A DNA stretch of 64,000 nt from Theristus sp. LFF4_11 (lineage: Eukaryota; Nematoda; Chromadorea; Monhysterida; Xyalidae). Made by a program: the position numbers and the translations under genes. The DNA lies in assembly GCA_030248135.1 (NCBI GenBank), contig JASANC010002058.1, positions 1-64,000 on the forward strand, given 5' to 3'. The notes under the pieces are model-generated. The model made no database searches, was not told where the DNA came from, and was given only the letters and a program-made list of their open reading frames with translations. Below, piece after piece: positions 10,701 to 21,273 of this stretch. Within the stretch, counting starts at the first letter, position 1; each line of letters starts with the position of its first letter.

Positions 10701-13391
10701 TAAAGCTGCGTCAATCGCTGCAGCGTTTCAAACATTTCGCCCCATTCATGGACGCGCGGTGCTGCGCGTCAGCCAGCATAATGACTACGGGTTGTTCATA
10801 AAGAAAAATGATCCACAACTTTTGCGAAAGATTGTCAATGATACAGCAACAACAGCGATAAAACAATCGACGAAACTCGGCATTTTTGCGCACAAGTCGC
10901 TGCGGTATTGTGAGTTCGAACATGAAATGCTGCTGCTGCTGACGCAGCTTCACTTCATCATTCACGCTGATGCTGACGCCTGCGGGTCAGCGTGCTTCAT
11001 GAATGGGTCTTCAGCAACATTAAAATTGTTTGGACTGTGTGTTTTTCGGATCAGCTTCAAACGCCAAAATGCAGAATCAACTGTCGAATTAGCGAAAATC
11101 ACCATTTTTTAGCGCCGACCCCAGCTGCATGAACAGCTTCACACTGACGAAATGCAGTGGTTTCATCAAATGCGGCTTGTCAAGCCTTCAGCTCGCTGGA
11201 TCAATGCACACGGGCGCAATGGCTGCTGCTGGCGGCAACAGCAATGCTGCCGCTAACGTCAGTGACACAAAGCTACGCACCGTACTTGTACTGCAGTGCG
11301 TTCCGATGAGTGGTGAGCTGTTCGTTTTGTTGGTGATTTGGTTGAGTTTTGAAGATTCCATTCCTTGCAGGTAGTGTTGGCTTTTAGTCACAAATACATT
11401 AGTCTTGGAACCGTTTATGGCCCGTTCATACAGACGTATGCGTATACGGCACGGCACGGCACGCCACTTTAGGTCCCGTGTTATTACATACTGCCGTTCA
11501 TACAGACGTATGCATGTATGGCACGTCACGGCACGTTAGGTATTGTGTTATTGCATATCACCGTTCATGGAGACGTACCTTTGACGTACGTCGACGTACG
11601 TCAGCATACATCAGTATGAACGGGCTTTTACACGTGTACCGCACAGGCACGCAGCAAATACCCTGTGCGCGCATTGCTTGCTGCCTGTGTACCGTAAAGT
11701 CTTGCATATAAGGTCTCCTTATATAAATTTGAAAATCAAAAATTTCTGAAAAAAGTGGAATTTCGTGTGACAGCCTTATAAGTGGGAGGAGGTCTTATAA
11801 AGCGAACATTAGGAATTCCGGGCCTTATAAACGGGGTAGGATTTCGACCATGTCAAAATTTTGAATTTTTTGGTTTCCCGCCGTGTGACACTCCGCCCAC
11901 TTTTGGGTGGGGGTCTTATAAGTGGGAGGAACCTTATATGCAAGACTTTACGATATTTGCTATGCGACAGTGCAATAAAGTTGGAACTACAAATTCTTGC
12001 GAGGACTTCCATTTTAGCAGAACCGCATCAGTTCACCGGATCGTCCGCGTTAGCCGACGACATTGAAGTACGACTGACAACCGACGGCTATTTCATGCCG
12101 TTGAACCATGGGTTAGTTGACTGATTGAAAAAAGTTGTGAAATTACAGTAATCTGAATCTGCACCTTTGCTTTTTCCACAAAATTCCGCAAAAAAATATT
12201 TTTTTTCAGTGACATGTCAGCGCTCGGCTATACCAGCGCACAAGTCGCCAACCGCAGTTACTACAACTTTGTGCACGCGAATGATTTAGCGGCGGTTGCT
12301 AGCGCTCATAAGCTCGGTTTGCCACGTTGAGTTTTTTTCAGATTCCATTTTTTGCAATGGTGAAGCGGCTTTTTCGCGACCTTTGCTATTCCACTGACTA
12401 AAAGTAAAACAACGCACAAACCACACGTGAACCGTCTCAGCATGAAAGACAGCGCACTCTCTGATAACACCGTATATGTTGTACAGTCACAAACAAACAC
12501 ACAGGCACACAAACACACAGGCACACAAACACACAGGCACACAAACACACAGGCACACAAACACACAGGCACACAAACACACAGGCACACAAACACACAG
12601 GCACACAAACACACAGGCACGCCCGTCGCGGGTAATATCGTATTGTGTTGTAACCTGTAATCCAGTGCACTATCTTCCGGGTCCGGCTAGGACTTTCAAG
12701 CTGCTGGCATGAACGCGCACGCAAACAAATGCGGAAAAGAGTTCGGTTTTTCCCAAAACTTCCGCGGGAAGCAACCTTCATTTATTTGCAGCAGCAGCAT
12801 CGGACGTGTGCGTGTCGCGGATGTACCGCCTGCGTGCCGCAAACGGCTCCAGTGTGCCAGTTGAGGCGCGATGGCGCGCCTTTAAAAATCCGGCCACGAA
12901 ACAAACGATGTTCCTCGTCGTGAAACATGTTCGTTGCGAGACAACAACTCCGTCCAGGTCTGATATCAGATTTGATGGATCTCATTTTTTTATAGACGTT
13001 TTTACCGCCTCCTGTTCACCGACCTGCCAGTGTACGAACTGCTCAACTGTAACGAGAGTAATAGATATAAACATAAACGATAGAAATTGGTCAATAACGA
13101 AAATACATGTAGAGGCAAGTTTATTTTTCAGTGATTCAGTTTTTGCGTCGCAAACGCAACCAGCCACTGTGCTGCCGGTGGCCGCGGATTCTTCGCCTCG
13201 CCAGAGTTTACTGATGCAGCTGCTGTCAAAGCTGCCAAAGGGTGCATGAATACCAATCCATTAGAATCTTATTTGTTTGAAATTTTTGTTTGTTTTTTGG
13301 TTGATTACATTTTGGGGCTAATCGTTTTTTTTCAGAAAAATCAACTCCGACTCCCTATTCACTTGGCGCCGGACAGCTGGGATACTTGTAA
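7791..13391 (+). CDS. cyc: bHLH-PAS transcription factor, BMAL/cycle type (5' end missing)
   Basis: Exons read in one frame: 7791-7877, 8522-8718, 9474-9550, 9743-9850, 10120-10234, 10310-10424, 11113-11312, 12018-12111, 12210-12316, 12792-12957, 13132-13241, 13336-13391 (476 codons plus stop). The order is an acidic segment, a basic helix with HSEIEKRRRDKMN, helix-loop-helix ending KSLRG, PAS-A (NCDNGKILQM, VHPDDVEMFKQQL, FLCRMK, CSGFIK), PAS-B (VRLTTDGYF, YNFVHANDL, RWRAFKNPATKQ) and a short tail. EKRRRDKMN and FLCRMK favour BMAL/cycle over ARNT. Such proteins dimerise with CLOCK-like partners and bind E-box DNA in the nucleus. The loop carries six glycines. If the 13242 donor is not used, exon 11 runs to a stop at 13249. 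The initiator exon upstream of 7791 was not found. The acceptor at 10120 (tttaag) is the least certain border. Confidence 0.88.
10535..11012. mobile_element. GC-rich inverted-repeat element in a bHLH-PAS intron (family I)
   Basis: It lies in the intron between exons 10310-10424 and 11113-11312. It opens near AACGCCATTCATGG and closes with CATGAATGGGTC. It is full of gcgc-rich and cattcatg palindromes shared with 17832-18765. Clusters such as gcgcgccagcgcg suggest strong hairpin potential. Its frames read through because they are stop-poor, not because they encode a known protein. The exact ends and target duplication are unclear. Confidence 0.6.
11420..11625. mobile_element. Short inverted-repeat element (GCCCGTTCATAC ends)
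   Basis: The left end GCCCGTTCATACAGACGTATGC is mirrored on the right by GCATACATCAGTATGAACGGGC. The interior contains repeated gacgtacgtc and gcacggcac palindromes. A related sequence lies at about 48405-48525. It sits in an intron of the bHLH-PAS gene and has no coding capacity. Confidence 0.65.
11693..11952. mobile_element. MITE with perfect 21-bp terminal inverted repeats
   Basis: The left end is CGTAAAGTCTTGCATATAAGG and the right end is its exact reverse complement at 11932-11952. Inside, gtcttataa with agtgggagg occurs several times as direct repeats near the ends. The 260-bp element lies in the intron before exon 12018-12111. Perfect ends suggest recent mobility. The class is not determined, because no clear target duplication is visible. 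Confidence 0.75.
12489..12620 (+). repeat. 16-bp tandem repeat (acaaacacacaggcac)
   Basis: About eight near-perfect head-to-tail copies lie within the intron following exon 12210-12316. Open frames across it are low-complexity artefacts. Confidence 0.9.
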
Positions 13392-16059
13392 ATGTGGATA
13401 TTTGGAATGAGCTGATTCGATAGATTTTGAACAGTTTTTAAGTGATTTGTTGACCACTTGTTTTCCGGAGTAAACAACTAACTGTACATGCGTTTGGATT
13501 GCATTCGGAGTAAAAACAGTTTTGTAAACAACAAGAAAACAAAACTCGTCCAAGTCATTTTGTAAACCACAAGAACAACTTTATGTGCGCGTCAACCAAC
13601 AGATGCGCGCGATAATGTCAAGATCAACAAATAAAAACAGAAAAGGATAATAAGAATTTATGGCGGTTGATTTCAGCGTAAATTTACGGACTCTTGCGTC
13701 GGAAAAAAAATAAAAACCGGGCGGAAATTACGGAATTGTTCAGAAAGTTTACGGAAGACCAGAAAAAATAGCGAACACACCTGACACCGATGGTGCCCGG
13801 GCGACCAGCCACTGCGCGCAAACTGTTATGTCATGTTGTTTTTGATCTTTTACGAGTTTCACGTGTCTTTGTCTCTCTCGCTCTTTTCATCGCGCTTGTT
13901 ATATTTAACATGATACTTGATGTTTAATTTTATCAAATTCGTTCCTGTGTGTGTGCGCGTGTGTTTGGTGTCCCAAATTACACAGTACTTATTATTCATG
14001 ATACATGTAAGTGCTGCTGTGTCATTCATCACTGACGACACACCACAATGCCAGCCCTTCGTGTGATCGGTGAAAAAAACCGACCACAGCGCTTTTTTTG
14101 CGTCCTAAAATCCCGGACATCAGCGTCATCATACGCGTTTGTCAGAGAACGGCCCCGTGTGAACTGTCATTCATGAATTGTGTTATCTCCGTCAGGTTGT
14201 GTTTTGTTTGTGTTTTTTGTCATAATGTTATGTTACGCAAAGATGTTCGTTGCGTTCAAAAATAAAACCGTCGGTTGTGTCAACGCTAAATGCGCGATCT
14301 GGGTTTGGTTGAAGTTCCAATCAGATTTCGCGTATTCGGAATGATAAACTGTTGTTGTCCGTGACCTTTTATGTTTTAAATGAATATATTTTTGTAATTC
14401 TACACTGTAGATTTGCACTATACACTGTATCTGATGCCACACTGTCTTTTGCGCAAAGTAATGCACCGCTATCTTTTTTTTATCATTAACAATTTCAGCA
14501 TTTAGAAGTTGCGATGCTGTTGTTTTCTTTTTCAACGGTTCGTCGTACTTCCGATTACGTAAATGCAGCCGACAGTCACCAAGAAAGACAGTGACTTTGT
14601 TTCATTTATTCAACAGTGTTGTGCGTTACTTTTCAACTATTTGGTGTTATTAACACATCCCGTGAGACTATTATGCGTCCAATTGTCATGTAAATGTATG
14701 CCCATGGGACCATAGAAGTATACGTGACTCTTATGTTTTGTTGAACTTTGTAAAAATTTTCAAAATCAAAATGTCTGCGCCATTATTTGTCTCAATTTCA
14801 ATACTTTAATAGCGTCCATAATGGAGCGCACAACTATCTTCATAAATTCACAACTTTTCATGACTTCAGATAATTTACGCGACAAAAACATTTCATGTGC
14901 GTTACCAATTGTTTCTTATTGTGTTAGTATACATCATGAATGAAAACCGTATGACTTTTATATTGTTTTGAAATTTTGATTCAAGATGTGTTTTGAAAGT
15001 GGAAATTTCAACCACTACTGCAGTTCACGGATGTTGAAAAAGTCTCTGCAGTATGTTAAAACGACAACCAAATCCTGTTATGTCATTTTAATGTTTAACA
15101 AAAAATCATGAAAATTAATGAAACTACTTCCTGCTCAGTTATGGTCGTCTTGAAAACCCCTTGAACCCTTTTGAGCCTTTTGCCTATCTATTTGAAATCA
15201 GTGCTTCGATTGATCGACTAAAAACCTGAAACGGTAAGTTTAACCAGTTTCAGCCAGTTTAATCGAAGCGATTCAACTTCAAATTCATATCAACCTGAGT
15301 GTTCTTTTCGACTTTTGGTCATTTTCTTTCGTCTGCAGTTGTGTTTGTTTTCAGCGACGAATACACCCGTAAATATTTTGCGACATGATTTGGTCATACT
15401 ACCGTTAAGTTTAGACATCATAAATATGGAGCAGAAACAAACAAGATTGTGTGTATAGTATATTTCTTTGCTCATATCACAATACAAACGATATTTACTT
15501 GCAGATGAGACAATTACAACATCATGTAATCTGATAACCATGATATCATGACATTGCCTTGTTTGTGTTTTTCGACGCCGATCAAAGTTGATACTTCACC
15601 GTTTACACACCACCCGTCGTATTGTTGAAGTTCTTTTTCTGTCATTAATTGTTGTTTTTGATTCATTATTTATTACGCTCGCAAAATTTATAGCGATCAA
15701 ACACATCAAAACCGTTGCATCGGATGTGTGTTTGTGTGCGCACATCATGTTTTCGTATCCATGTATCTATTTTAGTATCTGTAAATGTGTGTCTTTTTTT
15801 AAACATGACAGTCATTTTTTTGGATTTAGACAGACAATGTACGTATACACGCATCAATCTTCTTGCGTGCAATGATGTGTTGACGTGTTTTTTCAAGATT
15901 TTTTAAAGGTCGACAAAAAAGTCAGTCGATCGACCTTAATTGCAGAAAAATACAATAACGAAAGAGTCGCAGTATTGTTTGGAAACATTCTAAAAACAGA
16001 CGAATTATAACGAATCCTCGACGCGACATCGGGCACCTGAAAACGCAACGAAAAACAAC
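13392..16059. other. Intergenic, no gene recognised
   Basis: This is the stretch between the bHLH-PAS stop and the small secreted-protein start. It is AT-rich with scattered gtgtgtgcgcgtgtgt runs. No exon, RNA gene or repeat with defined ends was recognised. It probably holds the 3' untranslated region of one gene and the promoter of the next. Confidence 0.45.
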
Positions 16060-19000
16060 ATGAAGCTTTGTGGAATTGTATTAGCTCTAGGCGTCTTGTT
16101 AGGTGAGTTCAGATCCTACAAGTCTGAGGACAATACTTAAAGAAGCAGTAATATGTTAGCCGCGCGCGCGTTTCAACCGTGTTGACGCCAGTGTGTTTGT
16201 GACTGCGCCGAGCATTACTGTCTTATAATAACCGATTTGCAGGGTGTAACATCTGTTACCAAAAAACAAGATATACCCGAATCGCAACATTGCAACATTT
16301 TGACCTACCTTTTACCCAAAGCATGATTGCGGGTGTTGCGGGCCAAACTTGGTAGTCGGGCCTGCTTTTTCTCAGTAAAATGTGTATTTTAAATTTTTCT
16401 GTCTGAATATTCAGCTTCGACTTTATCCTTTTATGCTTTACTTGTAGCTGTGGATCCAAATTTTCTGACTTGCCACCAATTTGTTGTTGCTGTCGTCGTC
16501 TTTGTGTTTGCTGTACATATTTCATGAATGGTCAAAACTTCAAAGATTTACACTACGGCGACGTCCCTTCTGGATCAAGTTTCCACAACGGCGTTGTCAT
16601 AAAAATAAAAATTAAATTCAATTAAAAAGTTCTAGCCCTTTTTCCAACAACTCGTTGGTTGAAAATCATTGTTTAACGCTTATTTGACTTTTGTCGCACT
16701 TTGAAGTCAACAACAGTTGCGCGTAAGAAATGAAGCAAACCAAAAAAAACGAATTTATATACAGGGTGGGCCAAAAAAAGGTCCCATTTCAAACTGCTGT
16801 CACTGGCTGGTGTTTTAATATTATGAACTGAAATTTTCAGCACTGATAAAACATGTGATGCCATTTTACTGGCAAAATTTTTTTCCCGATATATAATTCC
16901 TAGCACTCACTGTGGCAGATTTTCTAAAAATCTCGAAAAATCAACAAATTGAGTGAAATGAGTACAAGAAAAAGTTAGTATCAAGATGCGTGATTCAATT
17001 TTGAAACTGCTGCGAAGGTGACAAATTGGTCTTTTTGGATACCCGGGGTCTTGATAGTTCAAATCATGCGCTCAGAGTGGAAAGGTCTCACACTTGCATT
17101 GCATTTGAGCAGCTCGAGCAAAATTCTGATGTTTCACAACGGACTCGAGTCAGCAGCCATGCGACTGCGACAGAAAGAATTGTTCAGATGATTTTTTGTT
17201 TTGTGTGTTGCTCTAGGCGCGTTTAGCAATTAGATTTTCGTACGTACGCACGGAACGCACGTCGTTCTAAATGCGGGGCGCAAAACAGTCGTTTCGTTTA
17301 CGCCACACGACAAAACTGAAAACTGCGCACCGCATTTAGAACGACTGAAGTGTCGTGCATACATACGGAGAACTAATTCGCGTGGGCAAAAAGTTGTGTG
17401 GTATGTCCGAACGTGCGGACGGACAAGCTTGCGTACGGGAATTAGAAAACGTGTAGCGTCCGTCATACGACTGTCGTTCTAAATGCCGTGACCAAAAATA
17501 GTCCGTTCTGTTGCGGACAAAAATGCAAATGTTTGCCCTGGCAAATTTGAAAAAGGGAATTTACAAATTTTATTTTTTAGTGGTCATCTCCCTTGCATTC
17601 CCTCCTTTTCCCCTACCCCCTTCCCCATTTTGCATTCAGTTTGTCGTCGCATTTTTATCACATGTGTTCTCAAGAAGCGCATGTAAAAATCTAAATTCTT
17701 TCAGTTTTGGTATATACAAACTGAATTTGAACAAATTTTGATTTGGATCTTTCAAAAATGGAAAATGCTGACCCAAAATCTCCGCCGACGCTGATCAGTT
17801 CGCTCGACGAAGCGCAGGTGACAGAGAAGCTTAGGCTTAAGCGCCATTCATGGAGGTTGAAGCGCGCTGACGCGCTTCACTTTGCTACACATTCACGAAG
17901 CAAAAAAACAGCGCGCTTCAGCGTGCGTCAGCGCGCTTCAGTTTTGGAGCACATGCGCATTCACGGACGCGCGCGCTGAAGCGCGCTGAAGCGCGCTGAC
18001 CAGCTTCATCGTGAATGAAGAAATGAAGCTGCGTCAGCCGCTGCGGCTTTTTAGGTTTTTTGCCCATTCACGAACGCGCGCGCTGAAGCGCGCTGAAGTG
18101 CGCTATCATGAATGATGAAATGAAGCTGCGTCAGCCGCTGCGGCATTTGATGTCCGGACATCAAATTTGTGTGTGCAAAATCACTGATTGTTGCTGTCGC
18201 TGATTGACAATCTTTCACAAATGTTGTAAGACTTTTGTTAAATTCTTTAATACTTTTCTGAACAGATTCTGGTAGTATTGTACAGCGTAATTGGTCTCAA
18301 AATGAGTGTGACAGTGAGAATATGAATACTCAACAAAGCATAAAAATAGTGCAAGAAATTTATGTTTTTTTTTGCTTTTTTGTACTGTTTTTTATTGTTT
18401 CACACCAAAAGTTTTCTGATCTTAGGCGCATATTTATTGAAAAATTGTGAAATGGACTTTCGAAGTGAAGAAAAACTTTGAAAGCTACACCGCAAAATAC
18501 AGTTTTTTATGAACAATTTTGTACGATTTCTGCATTTTGACTGAACATTCTAGGATGCAATTTGCTTTCACGTTGCTTGCAAATGGTGCATAGTCCTCAA
18601 AATGGTGCACAGCCCTCAGCGCGCGCGTTCGTGAATGGGCAAAAAACCTAAAAAGCCGCAGCGGCTGACGCAGCTTCATTTCTTCATTCATGATGAAGCT
18701 GGTCAGCGCGCGTCAGCGCGCTTCAGCGCGCGCTTGCATGAATGGGCCTTTAGGCTTAGGCTTAGGCTGTTTTGCTTTTTTGGAACCAGCAGCCCCCTTC
18801 TCCGAAACCAGCAAGCAAACAAACAAACAAACAAACAAACAAACAAACAAACAACGAAATACAACAGTTTCCAGTAGATTTCAGTTTTCTTTCTTTTCAA
18901 AACAGGCAAGTAGACGCACCAAATAAAACTGAGCATTTTTTCCGTTGCCCCAACATCTAAAATACCTTAATTTTCAACTTAAAATTAACAGACACTGGAA

Positions 19001-20660
19001 AATATGAACTTTTCCGCACATCTGTCGAACGACTTTTTGCTGCCAGCAGCAAAAAGTCGTCGGACAGTCGTGCGCAAGAAATTCTAATTCGCGTGCGCAT
19101 TTGTCTTTTTACGCACGGACAAACAGTCGTTCTAAATCCCGTGCGCAAAACAGTCGTGTCGGACAGACGTAAGTCACACGCACGAAATTCTAATTCGCGT
19201 GGGCACAAGTTTTTTTTGCGTGCGCACGGACAACGTTCTAAATCATGCGCGCAAAACAGTCGTTACGTGCGAACGACAGTCATGCGTACGAAATTCTAAT
19301 TCGCGTAGCCATTTTTAAGTTCTGTCTCCGTGCGTACGCAAGAAAATCTAATTGCTAAACGCGCCTTCTGTCAGTTAATTTGTTTCTTTTGAAAAGTTTT
19401 TCTGCGGTTTGAATAAAAACAGTGTTTCAGTTTCAGTTTTCTGCAGTTTCGTCATGGTTAAGTGGACAGCAGAACAACGGGTCTGGTGTGCTATCTGGTG
19501 GGAGCAATCTAAATGTTTTTCTGCAGTGACTTGCCAGTTTCGCGTAAAATTCAATCCAGCCGCTGCCGGACGAGAACCTTGATGATGATTTGGATGTCTA
19601 TGAGCAATGATTCGTTGTGAAATTCTTGGTTATTTTGAAATTTTTTTTTTGAAAATTTGGGAATTTTTAAACATTGTGCTGTAAAACTGAATCTACTTGA
19701 CCAAATTGGATAAAAGTTTTGTCAGAAAAATGGCATCACATGTTTTATCAAGGCTGAAAATTTCAGCTCATAATATTGAAATACCAGCCAGTGACAGCAG
19801 TTTGAAAATGGAACCTTTTTTTGGCCCACCCTGTACATATGGGCTGAAATTTATATATGCATGGTAAAAAAAATGATTTTTTTCGCTTAATCCCACCCGC
19901 CGACGCTGATACGTCTGGTGCCAAGATGTTCTATATAAAACGTTATTCATCTATTTTCAAGGTGTTTTGTTCGGCAGCAGCTCAGCAAATCCGTTGCACA
20001 AATACGCCCGACCTCACGCCGGTACGAAAATGATCTACGGCTCCGCACAGGTACGTAACACGTCGAATACTAAAGGCGGAAACACCATTTAGTTTTTCGT
20101 CCGTACGCACAAACGTCGCTCTAAATCCCGTGCGCAAACTAATCGTGTCCGTAGTGCATTAAGATAGCACACACGACACGATTTCTAAATCGCGTAGCCA
20201 TTTTTACGTGTCGTGTCCGTGCGTACGCACAAAAAACTAATTGCTAAACGCGCCTTGAAAAAACTGTTGTTTTGTAACTTAAGGATGTGATGATGTGTAG
20301 ATATGAAAAGATAACAAACATGACATGTATAATGTATCAGAAAATACGAAATATGACGTGTTTTTAGAGTTTCAAAGTTTTCTAAAGCAACTTTACCAAA
20401 AAAGCAGCAGCAGTACACTCATGTTTTTCCAAGCCCTTCGAAAACTGCATCCGTGAAGTTCGGTTGCCACAAATGACCGCACCACTTTTCAACAAATAAG
20501 GTCCGGAAAAGGGCAAACAATAAAGTGATTGAGTGTTTCTTGCAAATTGGGAAAAACCTTTTCGTTTCAGCGGTACGCGCCGCACGAATACCCGAAATGG
20601 TGGACGTGGACCATGTGGCGGGACACAATGCCATTCCGCTACTGGCACGGCAAAAAATGA
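16060..20660 (+). CDS. Small secreted or signal-anchored Trp-rich protein, 73 aa
   Basis: Three exons join in frame: 16060-16102, 19962-20050 and 20571-20660. The product begins MKLCGIVLALGVLLGVLFG, a hydrophobic signal-peptide-like segment with likely cleavage near SSSA/NP. The mature part of about 50 residues ends in a dense aromatic stretch (YPKWWTWTMWRDTMPFRYW, then HGKK and the stop). There are no cysteines after residue 4, so it is not a disulfide toxin fold. I do not recognise the family. Possibilities are a secreted peptide precursor or a small organelle-membrane subunit whose N-terminus is an anchor. The first intron is swollen to 3.9 kb by nested transposons. The exon phases agree and the acceptors are normal, although the second ends ttcaag. 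Confidence 0.7.
17026..17226 (+). pseudogene. Mariner transposase fragment, second helix-turn-helix region (relic)
   Basis: A frame within the left arm of the mariner-type element contains GLDSSNHALRVERSHTCIAF followed by EQLEQNSDVSQRTRVSSHAT and RIVQMI. This resembles the segment of mariner/IS630 transposases that follows the N-terminal domain (RTPENV...SxRRxSxxLGxSxxTxxRIL). No catalytic DDE/D region is present. Similarity is judged by eye. Confidence 0.45.
17832..18765. mobile_element. Element I: TTAGGCTTAAGCGCCATTCATG ends, innermost of the nest
   Basis: The left part (ttaggcttaagcgccattcatgg, then gcgcgctgacgcgcttca units) is mirrored on the right by catgaatgggcctttaggcttagg. The arms of about 300 and 200 bp contain repeated gaagcgcgctgaagcgcgctga and cattcatgaagc palindromes. 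The centre is unique AT-rich DNA. It lies inside element H, which lies inside the mariner-type element, giving three nesting levels. A related element is at 10535-11012. Confidence 0.7.
18814..18853 (+). repeat. (AAAC)n microsatellite
   Basis: About ten perfect aaac units lie in element H, just right of the inserted element I. Confidence 0.9.
19454..19582 (+). pseudogene. Mariner transposase N-terminal fragment (HTH type), relic
   Basis: A 42-codon frame begins MVKWTAEQRVWCAIWWEQSK and continues with CFSAVTCQFRVKFNP before a stop. This matches the N-terminal helix-turn-helix typical of many arthropod and nematode mariner-type transposases (Wxx-EQR-xFC...S...xxFR). It lies in the right arm of the mariner-type element. 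The likely next segment of the same protein lies far upstream at 17026-17226, so the order is not that of an intact gene. Confidence 0.55.
20073..20256. mobile_element. Short relative of element H
   Basis: It lies in intron 2 of the small secreted-protein gene. It starts AAGGCGGAAACACCATTTAG and ends CTAATTGCTAAACGCGCCTT, with cgtacgcac and ctaaatcccgtgcgc units like those of element H. It is about 184 bp and non-coding. Confidence 0.7.
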
Positions 20661-21273
20661 AACTGGCGAAATCAACAATGGTGAACTGAACGACTGGTGA
20701 AAAAATTATGCTTTGACATTCAAATATTTTAGTTAAGAATACAGTGTGGCGACGGTGATAAAGATCTAGAGCATTTTGTGTGGTCTTTGCAATAAATGTT
20801 CGTTTTGTTGTTGTTCGTTCTTGTAAATTTGACCTGGAATGCTTTTTCGTTCTGCAAAAAAAACGTGTGTAAAATCGTGATGATACATAATTGCCCGTGC
20901 TTTGTTTCGTTGAAATTTTTTAAATTTTTTAAAATTGAATATTTTTGTCTTTCATCAGCCTCCACTGTTGGCAATTTTTGTCTTTCAGCATCTGGATAAG
21001 TGTGTTGCTTTGTTTTTCATTTTGTGATTTTAATTCAATCAATTTTTATTCTAATTATGCAGCATGCAAACTCACATTGAAGCACTATTTTTGTCGACTT
21101 TTATATGTTTTTGTTCAGGACAGGTTGAAACTAAATGAAATGGTTCATGTGCTTCATGTGTTCGACTATTCCATGTGAACCAAGGAAAATGAAAACCGGT
21201 GTGTGCAAAGTTGCTCCACTTTACAGTGCTCAGAATAATGTTTTTCTTTGAAAACAATCACATTAATGCTCAG

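Larger units (their letters stand above)
17215..19366. mobile_element. Element H: inverted repeats GGCGCGTTTAGCAATTAG, nested in the mariner element
   Basis: The left GGCGCGTTTAGCAATTAGATTTTCG is mirrored by CTAATTGCTAAACGCGCC at the right. The subterminal regions are built from many degenerate units of the type cgttctaaat / gtgcgcaaaacagtcgt / aattctaattcgcgtg in both orientations. It interrupts the mariner-type element and is itself interrupted at 17832-18765. A shorter relative lies at 20073-20256. Confidence 0.75.
16762..19833. mobile_element. Mariner-type element with TA target, interrupted by a nested element
   Basis: The left end CAGGGTGGGCCAAAAAAAGG, preceded by TA, is mirrored on the right by CCTTTTTTTGGCCCACCCTG followed by TA. 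The inverted similarity continues for about 100 bp on each side (cccatttcaaactgctgtcactggctgg and its mirror). TA duplication and these ends fit the Tc1/mariner superfamily. Short pieces of a transposase DNA-binding region remain (see 17026-17226 and 19454-19582). It sits in intron 1 of the small secreted-protein gene. Confidence 0.85.

Noticed and set aside
10366..11112. 248-codon open frame on the + strand
   Set aside because: It runs through an intron and a GC-rich palindromic element. The real exons 10310-10424 and 11113-11312 use a different frame.
12306..12781. Cys-rich or His/Thr-rich open frames on both strands
   Set aside because: They are translations of the 16-bp tandem repeat and sit inside an intron of the bHLH-PAS gene.
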